64,000 bases of DNA from contig CALQKH020000006.1 in the NCBI GenBank assembly GCA_943331105.2, positions 1 through 64,000 on the forward strand, written 5' to 3'. Shown in pieces: positions 16,675-26,285 of the stretch. The position numbers were made by a program, and so were the translations under genes. The notes under the pieces are model-generated. The model saw only the letters and a program-made list of their open reading frames with translations, was not told the DNA's origin and searched no databases. Every line of letters begins with the position of its first letter. The stretch's first letter is position 1. Source of the DNA: Akkermansia muciniphila. GTDB taxonomy: Bacteria; Pseudomonadota; Gammaproteobacteria; Burkholderiales; Burkholderiaceae_C.

Positions 16675-17727
16675 ATGTTCATCAAAAACACTTGGTATGT
16701 GGCCTGCACCGAGGCCGAACTCGAGGGCATGGGCGTCCGGCCTTTGGGGCGCACCATCTGCAACGAGAAGATGGTTTTTTTCAAAGGCCCGGACGGCCGA
16801 GTTGCCGCGGTCGAAGATTTTTGCCCTCACCGCGGCGCACCGTTGTCGCTGGGCAAAGTGTGCGATGGCAAGCTGGTGTGCGGCTACCACGGCCTGGAGA
16901 TGGGCTGCGAAGGCAAAACCGTGCACATGCCGGGTCAGCGCGTTCGCGGCTTTCCGGCCATCAAGGCTTTTGCCGTGACCCAGCGCTATGGCTTCGTCTG
17001 GGTCTGGCCGGGTGACCAGTCCAAGGCCGATGTGGCCCACATGCCGGTGTTCGAGTTTTTTGACAACCCGGCATGGGCTTATGGCGGCGGGCTGTACCAC
17101 GTCAAGGCCGATTACCGCCTGATGGTCGACAACCTGATGGACTTGACACACGAGACCTATGTGCACGCCAACAGCATTGGCCAGCCCGAAATCGACGAAA
17201 CGCCTTGCGAAACCAAGGTCGAGGGCGACCAGGTCATCCTGCAGCGGCACATGCAAGGCATCCAAGCCCCGCCGTTTTGGCAAATGGCCATGAGCGCCAA
17301 CGGGCTGGACCCGCAGGCCAAGGTGGACCGTTGGCAAATTTGCCGCTTCACGCCACCGACCCACATCATGATCGACGTGGGCGTGGCGCTGGCGGGTCAT
17401 GGCGGTTTTGATGCTCCGCCCGAAGTCAAGGCCTACAGCGTGGTGGTGGACTTCATCACACCCGAGACCGAAACTTCGCATTGGTACCACTGGGGCATGG
17501 CACGCCAGTTCAAGCCGCACGATGCTGAGCTGACGGACAAAATCCGCGCAGGGCAGGGCGGTATCTTCAACGAAGACATGGAGATGCTGCAATTGCAACA
17601 AGCCAACATCAACCAGTGGCCCGACCGCAAACTGCTCATGCTCAACATCGATTCGGGCGGAGTGCAGTCCCGTCGCATCATTGACCGATGGTTGGCAGCC
17701 GAGCAGACCCAAGGAGAAACCGCATGA
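16675..17727 (+). CDS. vanA: Vanillate O-demethylase oxygenase subunit (Rieske-type VanA)
   Basis: VanA removes the methyl group of vanillate as formaldehyde, giving protocatechuate. The 350-residue protein has the Rieske [2Fe-2S] ligands in DFCPHRGAPL and LVCGYHGLEMGC (residues 45-75) and the mononuclear iron motif in NLMDLTHETYVHANSIG near residue 155. Start MFIKNTWYVA and length match VanA closely. The stop codon overlaps the next gene (ATGA). Product protocatechuate feeds directly into the lig operon downstream. Other methoxybenzoate demethylases of the same family cannot be excluded. Confidence 0.92.
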   Translation: MFIKNTWYVACTEAELEGMGVRPLGRTICNEKMVFFKGPDGRVAAVEDFCPHRGAPLSLGKVCDGKLVCGYHGLEMGCEGKTVHMPGQRVRGFPAIKAFAVTQRYGFVWVWPGDQSKADVAHMPVFEFFDNPAWAYGGGLYHVKADYRLMVDNLMDLTHETYVHANSIGQPEIDETPCETKVEGDQVILQRHMQGIQAPPFWQMAMSANGLDPQAKVDRWQICRFTPPTHIMIDVGVALAGHGGFDAPPEVKAYSVVVDFITPETETSHWYHWGMARQFKPHDAELTDKIRAGQGGIFNEDMEMLQLQQANINQWPDRKLLMLNIDSGGVQSRRIIDRWLAAEQTQGETA

Positions 17728-18032
17728 GCCTGACCGATCTGACCCAAACGCCGTTGCCATCCGATGGCTGCTTTGAGCTGCATTTGCAAAAAAGTGCCAA
17801 AACTTTGCAGGTCCAGCCTGGCCAATCCATCCTCAAGGTCCTGCAAGACGCCGGACATGAAGTGCCTTTTTCTTGCTCCGAAGGGGTGTGCGGCACCTGC
17901 CTGACCCCGGTACTGGCCGGTCAACCCGACCATTGGGACATGTACCTGACCCCCGAAGAGCAAGCCAAGGGCGATGTCATCATGGTGTGTTGTTCTCGCA
18001 GCCAAACGGCATGCTTGGTACTCGATTTGTGA
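17724..18032 (+). CDS. Stand-alone 2Fe-2S ferredoxin equal to the C-terminal domain of VanB
   Basis: The 102-residue protein is a plant-type [2Fe-2S] ferredoxin with ligands in SCSEGVCGTC (C-x4-C-x2-C) and VMVCCSRS. It matches the last third of VanB-type reductases, including ending in a VLDL-like C-terminus. VanB normally has about 310 residues with an FMN/NAD reductase module first, and that module is absent. AAGGAG precedes the ATG, and the start overlaps the vanA stop by 4 nt, so it appears to be an intact translated gene. It must receive electrons from a separate reductase. A longer reading from 17688 inside vanA is unlikely. Confidence 0.88.
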   Translation: MSLTDLTQTPLPSDGCFELHLQKSAKTLQVQPGQSILKVLQDAGHEVPFSCSEGVCGTCLTPVLAGQPDHWDMYLTPEEQAKGDVIMVCCSRSQTACLVLDL

Positions 18033-18100
18033 TCGCACCTCGGCCGAGCAAGCTGTCTTGAACCTTTGAATTTACCGGCCATCTGCATTGGGCGGGGGCA

Positions 18101-19012
18101 TCAGCTGGGGTTTAGCCACTGCACAGCCAGTTGGGTCAATAAAGCCAATGTGGCTTGCTGCGTCAAGGTGCTGGGGCGTTGTGCGCTGATGGCGGTGGTC
18201 AGCTGGATGTTCAGGGCTGGTTGCTTGAGGCGCCGAACAGAAAACGCCGAAGGCCGAACCGAGCGCATGACGGCGTTGCGCGGCAAGATGGCGTAACCCG
18301 CGCCGTCGGCCACCAAGTCGAGGATGGCGCTCACGCCGTCGATCTCCAGCGCAATCAAAGGCTGACAACCGATGGCCGCCATTTCAGACTCCACATGCAT
18401 GCGGATCGCATTGGGTCGGGTGGGGATCACCAGGGGCAGGGCGGCAACTTCTTTCAGATTGATCGGGGGTGGGGGTGGGTCTTCTTGCAAGCCCGGCGGT
18501 CGGGGCTGCACCAACAGCAGTTCTTCTTCGACCAAAGGCGTGTGTTCGATGCCTGGCATGGGGCTGGGGTTGTAAAGCACAGCGATGTCCAAGCGCCCGT
18601 TTTGCAAGTTTTCTTGCATGGCGCTTGACAGGCCTTCGCTGATGGACAGCTGGGCCTCAGGCATCTTGTCGCGAAAGGCGCGGGTCAAGGGCACCGTGAG
18701 CACCCGCGCCACGCTGGGCGGCAGGCCCAAAGCCACTCGGCCCGAGAGCCCTGTGCGAACCCGGCCCAGTTCTTCTCTCGCCCGCTCAACTTGGTGCAGG
18801 ATGCCCCGTCCGTGTTCCAGCAGCAGCAGTCCGGACTGGGTGGGCGTGGCGCCGCGCCCGTTGCGAACCAACAAGTTTTGCCGCAGCTCCACTTCGAGCA
18901 AGCGCACCTGGCGGCTGAGCGCGGGTTGGGCTGTATTCAAGGCCTGCGCGGCACGGGTGAAGCTGCCCAGTTCGGCCACGCGTACAAAATATTCGAGCTG
19001 TTTGAGGTCCAT
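18101..19012 (-). CDS. LysR-family regulator of protocatechuate 4,5-cleavage (LigR/PmdR-like)
   Basis: The 303-residue regulator has the standard LysR N-terminal helix-turn-helix (MDLKQLEYFVRVAELGSFTRAAQAL, LSRQVRLLE) and a C-terminal co-inducer domain (about residues 90-295). It is transcribed away from ligJ across a 172-nt gap holding a long inverted repeat, the classic LysR arrangement for activating the adjacent operon. The gene and the ferredoxin end convergently. The effector is probably protocatechuate or a ring-cleavage intermediate; this is inferred from position. Confidence 0.88.
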   Translation of the reverse strand: MDLKQLEYFVRVAELGSFTRAAQALNTAQPALSRQVRLLEVELRQNLLVRNGRGATPTQSGLLLLEHGRGILHQVERAREELGRVRTGLSGRVALGLPPSVARVLTVPLTRAFRDKMPEAQLSISEGLSSAMQENLQNGRLDIAVLYNPSPMPGIEHTPLVEEELLLVQPRPPGLQEDPPPPPINLKEVAALPLVIPTRPNAIRMHVESEMAAIGCQPLIALEIDGVSAILDLVADGAGYAILPRNAVMRSVRPSAFSVRRLKQPALNIQLTTAISAQRPSTLTQQATLALLTQLAVQWLNPS

Positions 19013-19067
19013 AAGGCAGGCGATAAGAAGGCGGCGGAGTCGCCTTCAGTTGCGTATATTTTGTCAT

Positions 19068-19108
19068 ATCTACCAATTGGATATATCAATTTGATCTATC
19101 TGGTAGAT
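19068..19108. promoter_or_regulatory. LysR-type operator region between the regulator gene and ligJ
   Basis: ATCTACCA (19068-19075) and its inverted copy TGGTAGAT (19101-19108) flank 25 nt that hold two further palindromes, CCAATTGG (19073-19080) and ATCAATTTGAT (19085-19095). The nested symmetry lies in the shared divergent promoter, about 77 nt before the ligJ start. It fits recognition and activation sites of a LysR tetramer. Confidence 0.6.
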
Positions 19109-19184
19109 GCACCGGGGACTTTGATGGCCAGGCTGATGCCTGCACAATCTGCGCACACCCTTTGCACCATCATCAGGATTGCCC

Positions 19185-20231
19185 ATGAGCCAAACCAAGC
19201 CCTTGATCATTGACGTACACGGTCACTACACCACCGCGCCCAAGGCGCTGGAAGACTGGCGCAACAAGCAAATTGCGGGCATCAAAGACCCGGCCTCCAT
19301 GCCCAAAGTGTCCGAGCTCAAGATCAGCGACGACGAATTGCGCGAGAGCATTGAGCTGAACCAACTGGCGAAGATGAAAGAGCGCGGCTCGGACATCACC
19401 ATCTTCAGTCCTCGCGCCAGCTTCATGGCGCACCACATCGGTGACTTCAACGTGTCGTCGACATGGGCGACGATTTGCAATGAGCTGTGCTACCGCGTGG
19501 GCCAATTGTTTCCCAAGCATTTCGTGCCTGCGGCCATGCTGCCTCAGTCGCCCGGCGTGGACCCCGCTACCTGCATCCCCGAGCTGGTCAAGTGCGTCGA
19601 GCAATACGGCAACGTCGGCATCAACCTCAACCCTGATCCGTCGGGCGGCCACTGGACGTCGCCTCCGCTGTCCGACAAGGCCTGGTACCCGATTTACGAA
19701 AAGATGGTGGAGTACGACATCCCCGCCATGATCCATGTGAGCACCAGCTGCAACAGCTGCTTTCACACCACGGGCGCGCATTACCTGAACGCCGACACCA
19801 CGGCCTTCATGCAGTGCCTGACCTCAGACCTGTTCAAGGATTTTCCGACGCTCAAATTCTTGATCCCTCACGGCGGCGGCGCCGTGCCTTACCACTGGGG
19901 CCGTTTCAGGGGCTTGGCTCAAGAACTCAAAAAGCCTTTGCTGTCTGAGCACCTGCTGAACAACATCTTCTTTGATACCTGCGTTTACCACCAGCCGGGC
20001 ATTGATCTGCTCACCAAAGTGATCCCGGTCAAAAACATTTTGTTTGCCTCCGAGATGATCGGCGCGGTGCGCGGTATTGACCCCGAAACCGGTCACTACT
20101 TTGATGACACCAAGCGCTATGTGCAAGCCACGGCGAACCTGAACGACCAAGACCGTTACATGGTCTTTGAAGGCAATGCGCGGCGCGTGTTCAAGCGGCT
20201 GGACGATCAGTTGACCGCCAAAGGTCTGTGA
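19185..20231 (+). CDS. ligJ: 4-oxalomesaconate hydratase LigJ
   Basis: LigJ hydrates 4-oxalomesaconate to 4-carboxy-4-hydroxy-2-oxoadipate, the penultimate step of protocatechuate 4,5-cleavage. The 348-residue amidohydrolase-type protein begins with the metal motif IIDVHGHYTT and shows MIHVSTSCNSCFH, LIPHGGGAVPYHWGRF and LFASEMIGAVRGIDPETG, characteristic of LigJ. The ATG at 19185, preceded by AGGA, is preferred to a TTG 6 nt upstream. It is first in the lig operon. Confidence 0.93.
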   Translation: MSQTKPLIIDVHGHYTTAPKALEDWRNKQIAGIKDPASMPKVSELKISDDELRESIELNQLAKMKERGSDITIFSPRASFMAHHIGDFNVSSTWATICNELCYRVGQLFPKHFVPAAMLPQSPGVDPATCIPELVKCVEQYGNVGINLNPDPSGGHWTSPPLSDKAWYPIYEKMVEYDIPAMIHVSTSCNSCFHTTGAHYLNADTTAFMQCLTSDLFKDFPTLKFLIPHGGGAVPYHWGRFRGLAQELKKPLLSEHLLNNIFFDTCVYHQPGIDLLTKVIPVKNILFASEMIGAVRGIDPETGHYFDDTKRYVQATANLNDQDRYMVFEGNARRVFKRLDDQLTAKGL

Positions 20232-20260
20232 GCCATTGATTCGAAACTCAGGAGAAAACC

Positions 20261-20944
20261 ATGTACGAACTCGGCGTTGTTTACCGCAACATCACCCGCG
20301 CAGACCGCGCAGCTGCAGACGGCCTGGGCGCACTCGGCTCGGCCACGGTGCACGAGGCCATGGGCCGCGTGGGCCTCATGAAGCCTTATATGCGTCCCAT
20401 CTATCCCGGTGCGCAGGTGTCGGGGACGGCCGTGACGGTGCTGCTGCACCCAGGCGACAACTGGATGATGCATGTGGTGGCCGAGCAAATTCAGCCTGGC
20501 GACATCGTTGTCGCGGCCATCACGGCCGATTGCACCGACGGCTACTTTGGCGACCTTCTGGCAACCTCTTTCCAGGCCAGAGGCGCACGCGCTTTGATCA
20601 TCGATGCTGGCGTGCGCGATGTGAAAGAGCTGCAAAAGATGAACTTCCCGGTGTGGAGCAAAGCCATCAGCAGCAAGGGTTGCATCAAGGCCACCATTGG
20701 TTCGGTCAACATCCCTGTGGTGTGCGCCGGCATGATTGTTCACCCTGGTGACGTGATCGTGGCCGACGACGACAGCGTGGTGTGTGTGCCCCAGGCACTG
20801 GCCGCCAAAACGCTGGCTGCTGCGCAAGCGCGTGAAGCCAATGAAGGCGAAAAACGCGCCAAGCTCGCCTCGGGCGTGCTGGGATTGGACATGTACAAGA
20901 TGCGCGAACCGCTAGCGGCAGCGGGCCTGAAATACATCGATTGA
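20261..20944 (+). CDS. ligK: 4-carboxy-4-hydroxy-2-oxoadipate aldolase LigK
   Basis: LigK splits 4-carboxy-4-hydroxy-2-oxoadipate into pyruvate and oxaloacetate, which enter central metabolism. The 227-residue class II aldolase belongs to the RraA-like fold: [15 protein letters not shown] near residue 25, [14 protein letters not shown], and the metal/substrate region [12 protein letters not shown] followed by [22 protein letters not shown] precedes the ATG. It follows ligJ after 29 nt. The sequence pattern agrees with the HMG/CHA aldolase subfamily rather than RraA itself. Confidence 0.93.
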   Translation: MYELGVVYRNITRADRAAADGLGALGSATVHEAMGRVGLMKPYMRPIYPGAQVSGTAVTVLLHPGDNWMMHVVAEQIQPGDIVVAAITADCTDGYFGDLLATSFQARGARALIIDAGVRDVKELQKMNFPVWSKAISSKGCIKATIGSVNIPVVCAGMIVHPGDVIVADDDSVVCVPQALAAKTLAAAQAREANEGEKRAKLASGVLGLDMYKMREPLAAAGLKYID

Positions 20945-21003
20945 CCTGACATGGCGGGTCACATCGACCGACCAACCTTTCTTCTACAAAAACAGGAGCT
21001 GCT

Positions 21004-21807
21004 GTGGACATCCAAAGAAGATTTTTAAACGCGATCCTGATCGTTGGTGCCGTTCTGATCAGCGGTTGCGCCCACTTTCAGCCACCCGCAGATCCCAAAG
21101 TCCGTGAAGCCCTGGCCCCTACCGGCACCCTGCGTGTAGGCGTTTACCAAGGCAGCCCCACTTCCTTGGTGGTCGACGCAAAAACAGGCCAACGCGCAGG
21201 TGTTGCACTGGACATGGGGCCTCTTCTGGCTCAAAAACTCGGTGTGCCTGTCCAGGTGGTGGAGTTCCCCAGGTTGGCGCTTGTACTGGATGCGCTCAAA
21301 ACAGGTCAAGTTGATTTCACCGTGACCAATGCGACCGAAGCGCGTGCGCGCGACATGGACTTCACCCGCCCGCTGGTGCAGCTGGAGCTGGGGTATTTGG
21401 TGATGAACGACTCGTCCGTCAAACAAATTGAGCAGATTGACCGCGCTGGTGTCAGGGTCGGCGTCAGCCAGGGCAGCACTTCGCAGGGGGTGTTGACGCG
21501 TGAGTTCAAAAACGCCAAGGTGGTCCCCGCTGCGAGCCTCAAACAAGCACAAGACATGCTCAGGCAAAAGAGCATCGATGCCTTTGCCACCAACAAAGGC
21601 ATTTTGTTCGAAATGTCCGATGAGTTGGCCGCTTCACGGGTTCTTGACGGACGCTGGGGCCTGGAAAATCTGGCCATCGCCATACCCAAAGGCCGAGATG
21701 CCGGACGCGCCTATGTCAATGCCTTTGCAGAACAGGTCCGTGAAAACGGTCAATTGCAAAAATCTGTGAAACGGGCGGGTTTGCGTGGCACCACATCGGC
21801 CCCTTGA
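21004..21807 (+). CDS. Orphan ABC-type solute-binding lipoprotein inside the lig operon
   Basis: The 267-residue protein is a family-3 (amino-acid-type) periplasmic binding protein. It has a lipoprotein signal (AVLISGC, Cys at about residue 21), then GTLRVGVYQGSPTSLVVD, DMGPLLAQKLGV, and TVTNATEARARDMDFTRPL. Translation uses GTG at 21004 with AGGAG upstream. No ABC permease or ATPase gene is nearby, so either it works with a distant transporter or it has another role. It sits between ligK and ligI on the same strand, pointing to an aromatic or dicarboxylate ligand; this is inference. Confidence 0.85.
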   Translation: MDIQRRFLNAILIVGAVLISGCAHFQPPADPKVREALAPTGTLRVGVYQGSPTSLVVDAKTGQRAGVALDMGPLLAQKLGVPVQVVEFPRLALVLDALKTGQVDFTVTNATEARARDMDFTRPLVQLELGYLVMNDSSVKQIEQIDRAGVRVGVSQGSTSQGVLTREFKNAKVVPAASLKQAQDMLRQKSIDAFATNKGILFEMSDELAASRVLDGRWGLENLAIAIPKGRDAGRAYVNAFAEQVRENGQLQKSVKRAGLRGTTSAP

Positions 21808-21840
21808 GCCCTGGATCATCCGTTCTGATTGAGAAATTTC

Positions 21841-22779
21841 ATGAGCAAACCTACATCTGGTGACTTCACCAAAACCGCAGGCTGGATGGACTGGTACACC
21901 GGTCCTTCCAAGCCCACATTCAAGCTGCCGGCAGGCGCAGTCGATGCGCACTGTCATGTGTTTGGTCCGGGTGCTGAATTTCCTTATGCACCCGAGCGCA
22001 AATACACGCCTTGCGACGCCTCCAAGCATCAGTTGTATGCGCTGCGCGACCATTTGGGTTTTGCGCGCAATGTGGTGGTACAAGCCACTTGCCATGGTGC
22101 GGACAACCGGGCCATGGTCGATGCACTGGTTCATTCAGGCGGCATGGCGCGCGGCGTGGCGACCGTCAAGCGAAGCGTGACCGACGAAGAACTCCAGGCC
22201 ATGCACGACGCGGGCGTGCGCGGGGTGCGCTTCAACTTCGTCAAGCGTCTGGTGGACTTCACGCCAAAGGACGAGCTGATGGAGATCGCGGGCCGCATCC
22301 AGAAATGGGGCTGGCATGTGGTCATCTACTTTGAAGCGGTGGACCTGCCTGAGTTGTGGGACTTTTTCACTGCACTGCCCACCACGGTGGTGGTGGACCA
22401 CATGGGCCGGCCCGATGTGTCGCTGCCGGTGGATGGCCCGCAGTTTGCGTTGTTTCAGAAGTTCATGCGCGAGCACAGCAATGTGTGGAGCAAAGTGTCA
22501 TGTCCTGAGCGCTTGTCGGTTGCTGGCCCCAAAGCCTTGAACGGTGAGCAAAACGCTTACGCCGACGTGATCCCGTTTGCCAAGCGGATCGTCGAGGCGT
22601 TCCCTGACCGCGTGCTTTGGGGCACCGATTGGCCGCACCCCAATCTGAAAGACCACATGCCCGACGATGGCCTGTTGGTTGATTTCATCCCGCACATTGC
22701 CCCCACGGCAGCGCTTCAAAAAAAGCTGTTGGTGGACAACCCGATGCGGCTGTACTGGCCTGAAGAATCGAAAGGCTGA
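21841..22779 (+). CDS. ligI: 2-pyrone-4,6-dicarboxylate lactonase LigI
   Basis: LigI opens the lactone 2-pyrone-4,6-dicarboxylate to 4-oxalomesaconate. The 312-residue amidohydrolase-family enzyme shows the N-terminal GAVDAHCHVFGPG motif, the GVRFNFVKRLVDF segment, VVDHMGRPD, and the C-terminal WGTDWPHPN carrying the conserved Asp. The ATG at 21841 is preferred over an earlier TTG. It lies 34 nt after the orphan binding-protein gene and 3 nt before ligA. Confidence 0.94.
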   Translation: MSKPTSGDFTKTAGWMDWYTGPSKPTFKLPAGAVDAHCHVFGPGAEFPYAPERKYTPCDASKHQLYALRDHLGFARNVVVQATCHGADNRAMVDALVHSGGMARGVATVKRSVTDEELQAMHDAGVRGVRFNFVKRLVDFTPKDELMEIAGRIQKWGWHVVIYFEAVDLPELWDFFTALPTTVVVDHMGRPDVSLPVDGPQFALFQKFMREHSNVWSKVSCPERLSVAGPKALNGEQNAYADVIPFAKRIVEAFPDRVLWGTDWPHPNLKDHMPDDGLLVDFIPHIAPTAALQKKLLVDNPMRLYWPEESKG

Positions 22780-22782
22780 AGC

Positions 22783-24101
<1,319 letters not shown>

Positions 24102-24113
24102 GAGATTGCACCC

Positions 24114-25067
24114 ATGACTCAAACCATCAAAGTCGCCCTCGCTGGCGCAGGTGCCTTTGGCATCAAACACCTGGACGGCATCAAAAAGATTGACGGCGTT
24201 GAAGTGGTCTCGCTGATTGGCCGCGAGTTTGCCAAAACCAAAGAAGTGGCCGACAAATACGGCATTGCCCACGTCACCACCGACCTGAACGAGTCCTTGG
24301 CGCTGAAAGAAGTCGACGCTGTGATTTTGTGCACGCCCACGCAAATGCACGCCAGCCAGAGCCTGGCTTGCTTGAATGCGGGCAAACATGTGCAGGTCGA
24401 GATCCCGCTGTGCGATGTCTACCAAGAAGGCCAAGAGGTTCTGCGTGTTCAACAGCAAACCGGGCTGGTGGCCATGGTGGGCCACACCCGCCGTTTCAAC
24501 CCCAGTCATCAGTGGGTCAACCACAAAATCAAGGCGGGCGAGTTCAATATCCAGCAGATGGATGTTCAGACTTATTTTTTCCGCCGAACCAACATGAACG
24601 CCTTGGGTCAGGCCCGCAGCTGGACCGACCACCTGTTGTGGCACCACGCTGCGCACACGGTAGATCTTTTTGCCTATCAGTGCGGTAGCCCCATCGTCAA
24701 AGCCAATGCGGTGCAAGGCCCGATTCATCCTGCTTTAGGCATTGCCATGGACATGAGCATCCAGCTGCAAGCGGCCAATGGTGCGATTTGCACACTCAGC
24801 TTGAGTTTCAACAACGATGGCCCCTTGGGTACCTACTTCCGCTACATCGGCGATACCGGTACTTATCTGGCACGTTATGACGATTTGTTCACCGGCAAGG
24901 AAGAGCAAATTGATGTGTCCAAAGTGGCGGTGTCGATGAACGGTATTGAGCTGCAAGACCGCGAATTTTTTGCAGCCATCCGGGAAGGCCGTGAGCCCAA
25001 TTCCAGCATCGCGCAGGTCTTGCCTTGCTACCAGGTCTTGCACGATCTCGAACAGCAATTGGCTTGA
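24114..25067 (+). CDS. ligC: 4-carboxy-2-hydroxymuconate-6-semialdehyde dehydrogenase LigC
   Basis: LigC oxidises the ring-cleavage product (as its hemiacetal) to 2-pyrone-4,6-dicarboxylate with NADP+. The 317-residue Gfo/Idh/MocA-type protein has the Rossmann motif VALAGAGAFGIKHLDGI at the N-terminus, CTPTQMHASQSLACLNAGKHVQVEIPLC near residue 75, and MVGHTRRFNPSHQW near residue 122. It lies between ligB and the MFS gene, with 2 nt to the latter. Confidence 0.94.
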   Translation: MTQTIKVALAGAGAFGIKHLDGIKKIDGVEVVSLIGREFAKTKEVADKYGIAHVTTDLNESLALKEVDAVILCTPTQMHASQSLACLNAGKHVQVEIPLCDVYQEGQEVLRVQQQTGLVAMVGHTRRFNPSHQWVNHKIKAGEFNIQQMDVQTYFFRRTNMNALGQARSWTDHLLWHHAAHTVDLFAYQCGSPIVKANAVQGPIHPALGIAMDMSIQLQAANGAICTLSLSFNNDGPLGTYFRYIGDTGTYLARYDDLFTGKEEQIDVSKVAVSMNGIELQDREFFAAIREGREPNSSIAQVLPCYQVLHDLEQQLA

Positions 25068-25069
25068 GC

Positions 25070-26248
25070 ATGCTCACGTTGTCGCCTGCTCAAGAACGCC
25101 AGCACCTTCAGTTGTTGGGTCTGGCGGGCTTTGCCAGCATGGCGTCGATGCGCATTTGCGACCCGATGCTCGTGGTGCTCAGCGAGGAGTTCCAAGTCAG
25201 CACCGGCGACGCATCGGCGGTGGTCTCGGTTTATGCCGTGGTGTACGGACTTTCGCAGCTGTTTTTCGGGCCCTTAGGGGATCGCTTTGGCAAATTGCGG
25301 GTTGTGTCTTTGGCGGTCTTGGCTTGTGCAGTGTTCAGCGCCATCACCGCACTGTCTGTCGGCCTGCCCATGCTGGTCATCATGCGCGGCTTCATGGGTG
25401 CGGCGGCGGCAGGTGTGATTCCTCTGTCCATGGCATGGGTCGGTGACCGTGTGCCTTATGAGCGGCGTCAGGAAACCTTGGCCAAACTCATGAGCGCCAC
25501 GGTGATTGGCATGATGAGTGGCTTGTGGTTTGGTGGCTTGACTGCCGACACTTTGGGCTGGCGTGGCGCATTTGTGGTCTTGGCGATCTTGTTCGCCATG
25601 ACGGCTGGGCTGCTGCTCAAGCTGCTGCGGGGTCAGGCCATGCCCGCGTCAGCAGATGCGCCAGGTTTGTGGGCCTCTTTTCGCAACACCGGGCAGCTGT
25701 TGGCCACGCCGCGTGTGCGTTGGGTGCTGGGTGTCACGGCGACTGAGGGCGCTTTGGTGTTTGGCACCATGGCTTTCATGCCCACGCACTTGCACCAGCA
25801 CTATGGCTTGAGTGTGGTGGCCGCAGGTTCGGTGATGATGCTGTATGGGGTGGGCGGCTTGCTTTACAGCCAAATGGCGCGTCGTTGGCTCGCCTGGTTG
25901 GGTGAGCGCGGCTTGGTCAAAACAGGGGCTGGTTTGGTGGCCTCGGGCATGCTTTTACTGGCGTGGGGTACTTTGCCCTGGATGGGCATGTTGGCCTGCG
26001 GCATGGCTGGGCTTGGTTTTTACATGCTGCACAACACCTTGCAAGTGCAAGCCACCCAAATGGCGCCAGACGCTCGGGGCACTGCCGTCACTTTGTTTGC
26101 CAGCTCGCTGTTTTTTGGCCAGTCCACCGGCGTCTTATTGATGGCGCAAAGTGTGGACATGGGCTGGCTGGCCTATGCCTTCAGCGCCGCCGCTGCCGGT
26201 GTGGTGGTCTTGGGGGTGGTGGTGTTTCGCCTGGTGGGGCGACACTGA
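25070..26248 (+). CDS. Major facilitator superfamily transporter of the lig operon
   Basis: This 392-residue protein has about 12 membrane spans. The MFS loop 2-3 motif is visible as LFFGPLGDRFGKLR near residue 60, with a related loop in the second half. It is closest in style to drug/proton antiporter-like MFS proteins, not to PcaK. It begins 2 nt after the ligC stop, so it is co-transcribed and may import protocatechuate-type acids or export an intermediate. Direction and substrate cannot be read from the sequence. The ATG at 25070 avoids overlap with ligC. Confidence 0.85.
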   Translation: MLTLSPAQERQHLQLLGLAGFASMASMRICDPMLVVLSEEFQVSTGDASAVVSVYAVVYGLSQLFFGPLGDRFGKLRVVSLAVLACAVFSAITALSVGLPMLVIMRGFMGAAAAGVIPLSMAWVGDRVPYERRQETLAKLMSATVIGMMSGLWFGGLTADTLGWRGAFVVLAILFAMTAGLLLKLLRGQAMPASADAPGLWASFRNTGQLLATPRVRWVLGVTATEGALVFGTMAFMPTHLHQHYGLSVVAAGSVMMLYGVGGLLYSQMARRWLAWLGERGLVKTGAGLVASGMLLLAWGTLPWMGMLACGMAGLGFYMLHNTLQVQATQMAPDARGTAVTLFASSLFFGQSTGVLLMAQSVDMGWLAYAFSAAAAGVVVLGVVVFRLVGRH

Positions 26249-26285
26249 GCCCTGAAAATTCAGCCCCCATCTTCAAGCTGTAAGT

